DNA of 5,789 bases from Flemingiibacterium sp045649205 (GTDB taxonomy: Bacteria > Bacillota > Clostridia > Oscillospirales > CAG-272): NCBI GenBank assembly GCA_045649205.1, contig JAZRPJ010000132.1, positions 1-5,789 on the forward strand, written 5' to 3'. Shown here one piece after another: positions 5,086-5,789 of this stretch. Under the pieces are notes generated by a model. That model ran no database searches. It had not been told where the DNA came from and saw only the letters and a list, made by a program, of their open reading frames with translations. The number at the start of each line of letters is the position of its first letter. The stretch's first letter is position 1. A program made the position numbers and the translations under genes.

Positions 5086-5789
5086 ATGAAACCGTTTGAG
5101 AAAAGAATCTATCTTTCTACCCCTACAATGCATGGAGATGAAATGAAGTATGTTAAAGAGGCGTACGACACCAACTGGATGTCAACCATTGGTGAGAATA
5201 TCAATGTTATAGAAAAAGATATCTGTGCAAAAGTCGGTTGTAAATATGCCGTCGCACTTTCCTGCGGCACGTCTGCACTACACCTTGCCGTAAAACTCGC
5301 TGGGGTGAATCAGGATGACACGGTATTTTGTACCGACATGACTTTTGATGCAACTGTTAATCCCGTCCTCTACGAAAAGGCAACTCCTGTGTTCATCGAC
5401 ACAGAATATGATACTTGGAACATGGACCCAGTGGCTCTCGAAAACGCATTTAAGCTTTATCCCCAAACCCAAGTTATCATCATCGCAAATCTCTACGGCA
5501 CACCGGCGAAGTTTGATGATATCTGCGCCATCGCCGACAAATACGGCGCTATAATTATTGAGGATGCAGCTGAATCATTGGGCGCCACCTACAAGGGCAG
5601 GCAGACCGGTACATTCGGTACATATAACGCGATTTCTTTTAACGGAAACAAGATAATCACCGGTTCATCAGGCGGTATGCTCTTAACCGATGACCTCGAG
5701 GCGGCAAACAAAGCACGCAAGTGGTCAACGCAGAGCCGTGAGAACGCTCCGTGGTATCAGCATGAAGAAGTTGGTTACAATTACCGCAT
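5086..5789 (+). CDS. DegT/DnrJ/EryC1/StrS-family sugar aminotransferase (3' end outside window)
   Basis: My translation from ATG 5086 is open to the window edge, giving 234 residues of an enzyme usually about 370-400 long, so the C-terminal domain is missing only because the window ends. It is a PLP-dependent aminotransferase (fold type I) of the kind that makes amino sugars from nucleotide-linked keto sugars for capsule, exopolysaccharide or protein glycans. Visible landmarks are the N-terminal IYLSTPTMHGDEMKYV, the PLP-phosphate-binding SCGTSALHLAVKLAG (59-73), IIIEDAAESLGA (156-167) with Asp160 for the PLP ring nitrogen, and SFNGNKIITGSSGG (184-197) with Lys189 as the Schiff-base lysine. 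All key residues in the covered part are intact. It resembles the EpsN/PglE/LegC group, but the exact sugar cannot be told. The start is supported by AAGGTGA (5074-5080) 5 nt upstream and a perfect promoter. It probably opens a surface-glycan gene cluster to the right. Confidence 0.93.
   Translation, partial: MKPFEKRIYLSTPTMHGDEMKYVKEAYDTNWMSTIGENINVIEKDICAKVGCKYAVALSCGTSALHLAVKLAGVNQDDTVFCTDMTFDATVNPVLYEKATPVFIDTEYDTWNMDPVALENAFKLYPQTQVIIIANLYGTPAKFDDICAIADKYGAIIIEDAAESLGATYKGRQTGTFGTYNAISFNGNKIITGSSGGMLLTDDLEAANKARKWSTQSRENAPWYQHEEVGYNYR

Noticed and set aside
1..5789. CRISPR array, toxin-antitoxin pair, retron, phage or insertion-sequence genes.
   Set aside because: No spaced direct repeats, terminal inverted repeats, transposase, integrase or reverse transcriptase motifs were seen on either strand.

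Overview
The window looks like chromosomal DNA from an endospore-forming, anaerobe-type Firmicute (class Clostridia, possibly Ruminococcus/Oscillospiraceae-like). The reasons are a clear alpha/beta-type small acid-soluble spore protein gene, a DUF1836 regulator (a Firmicutes family), an NfeD-flotillin gene pair, strong AGGAGG-type ribosome binding sites and textbook sigma-A promoters. Genus-level placement is a guess from style only.

Left edge (1-736): the probable last 30 codons of an upstream gene overlap by ATGA with a short SDR-family oxidoreductase. Centre (777-4451): a perfect sigma-A promoter drives a DUF1836 DNA-binding protein. It is followed in the same direction by an NfeD-like membrane protein, a flotillin (SPFH protein) and, after a 14-bp hairpin, a polytopic DUF2238/YjdF-like membrane protein. 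The block ends at a terminator that can act in both directions. This is a candidate membrane-organisation or membrane-stress operon, and the DUF1836 protein is a candidate local regulator.

Right part (4465-5789): the spore protein gene lies on the minus strand, convergent with the operon, with a forespore-type promoter candidate. A 420-base intergenic region follows. It carries a long inverted repeat and a second perfect extended -10 promoter, which drives the start of a DegT/DnrJ/EryC1/StrS-family sugar aminotransferase that runs off the window. That gene suggests a surface-glycan or nucleotide-sugar locus begins here.

No CRISPR array, tRNA, rRNA, insertion sequence or defence system was recognised. 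The least ordinary element is the regulator-NfeD-flotillin-DUF2238 arrangement and its promoter palindrome. The individual protein families are known; any novelty would be in how they are linked.
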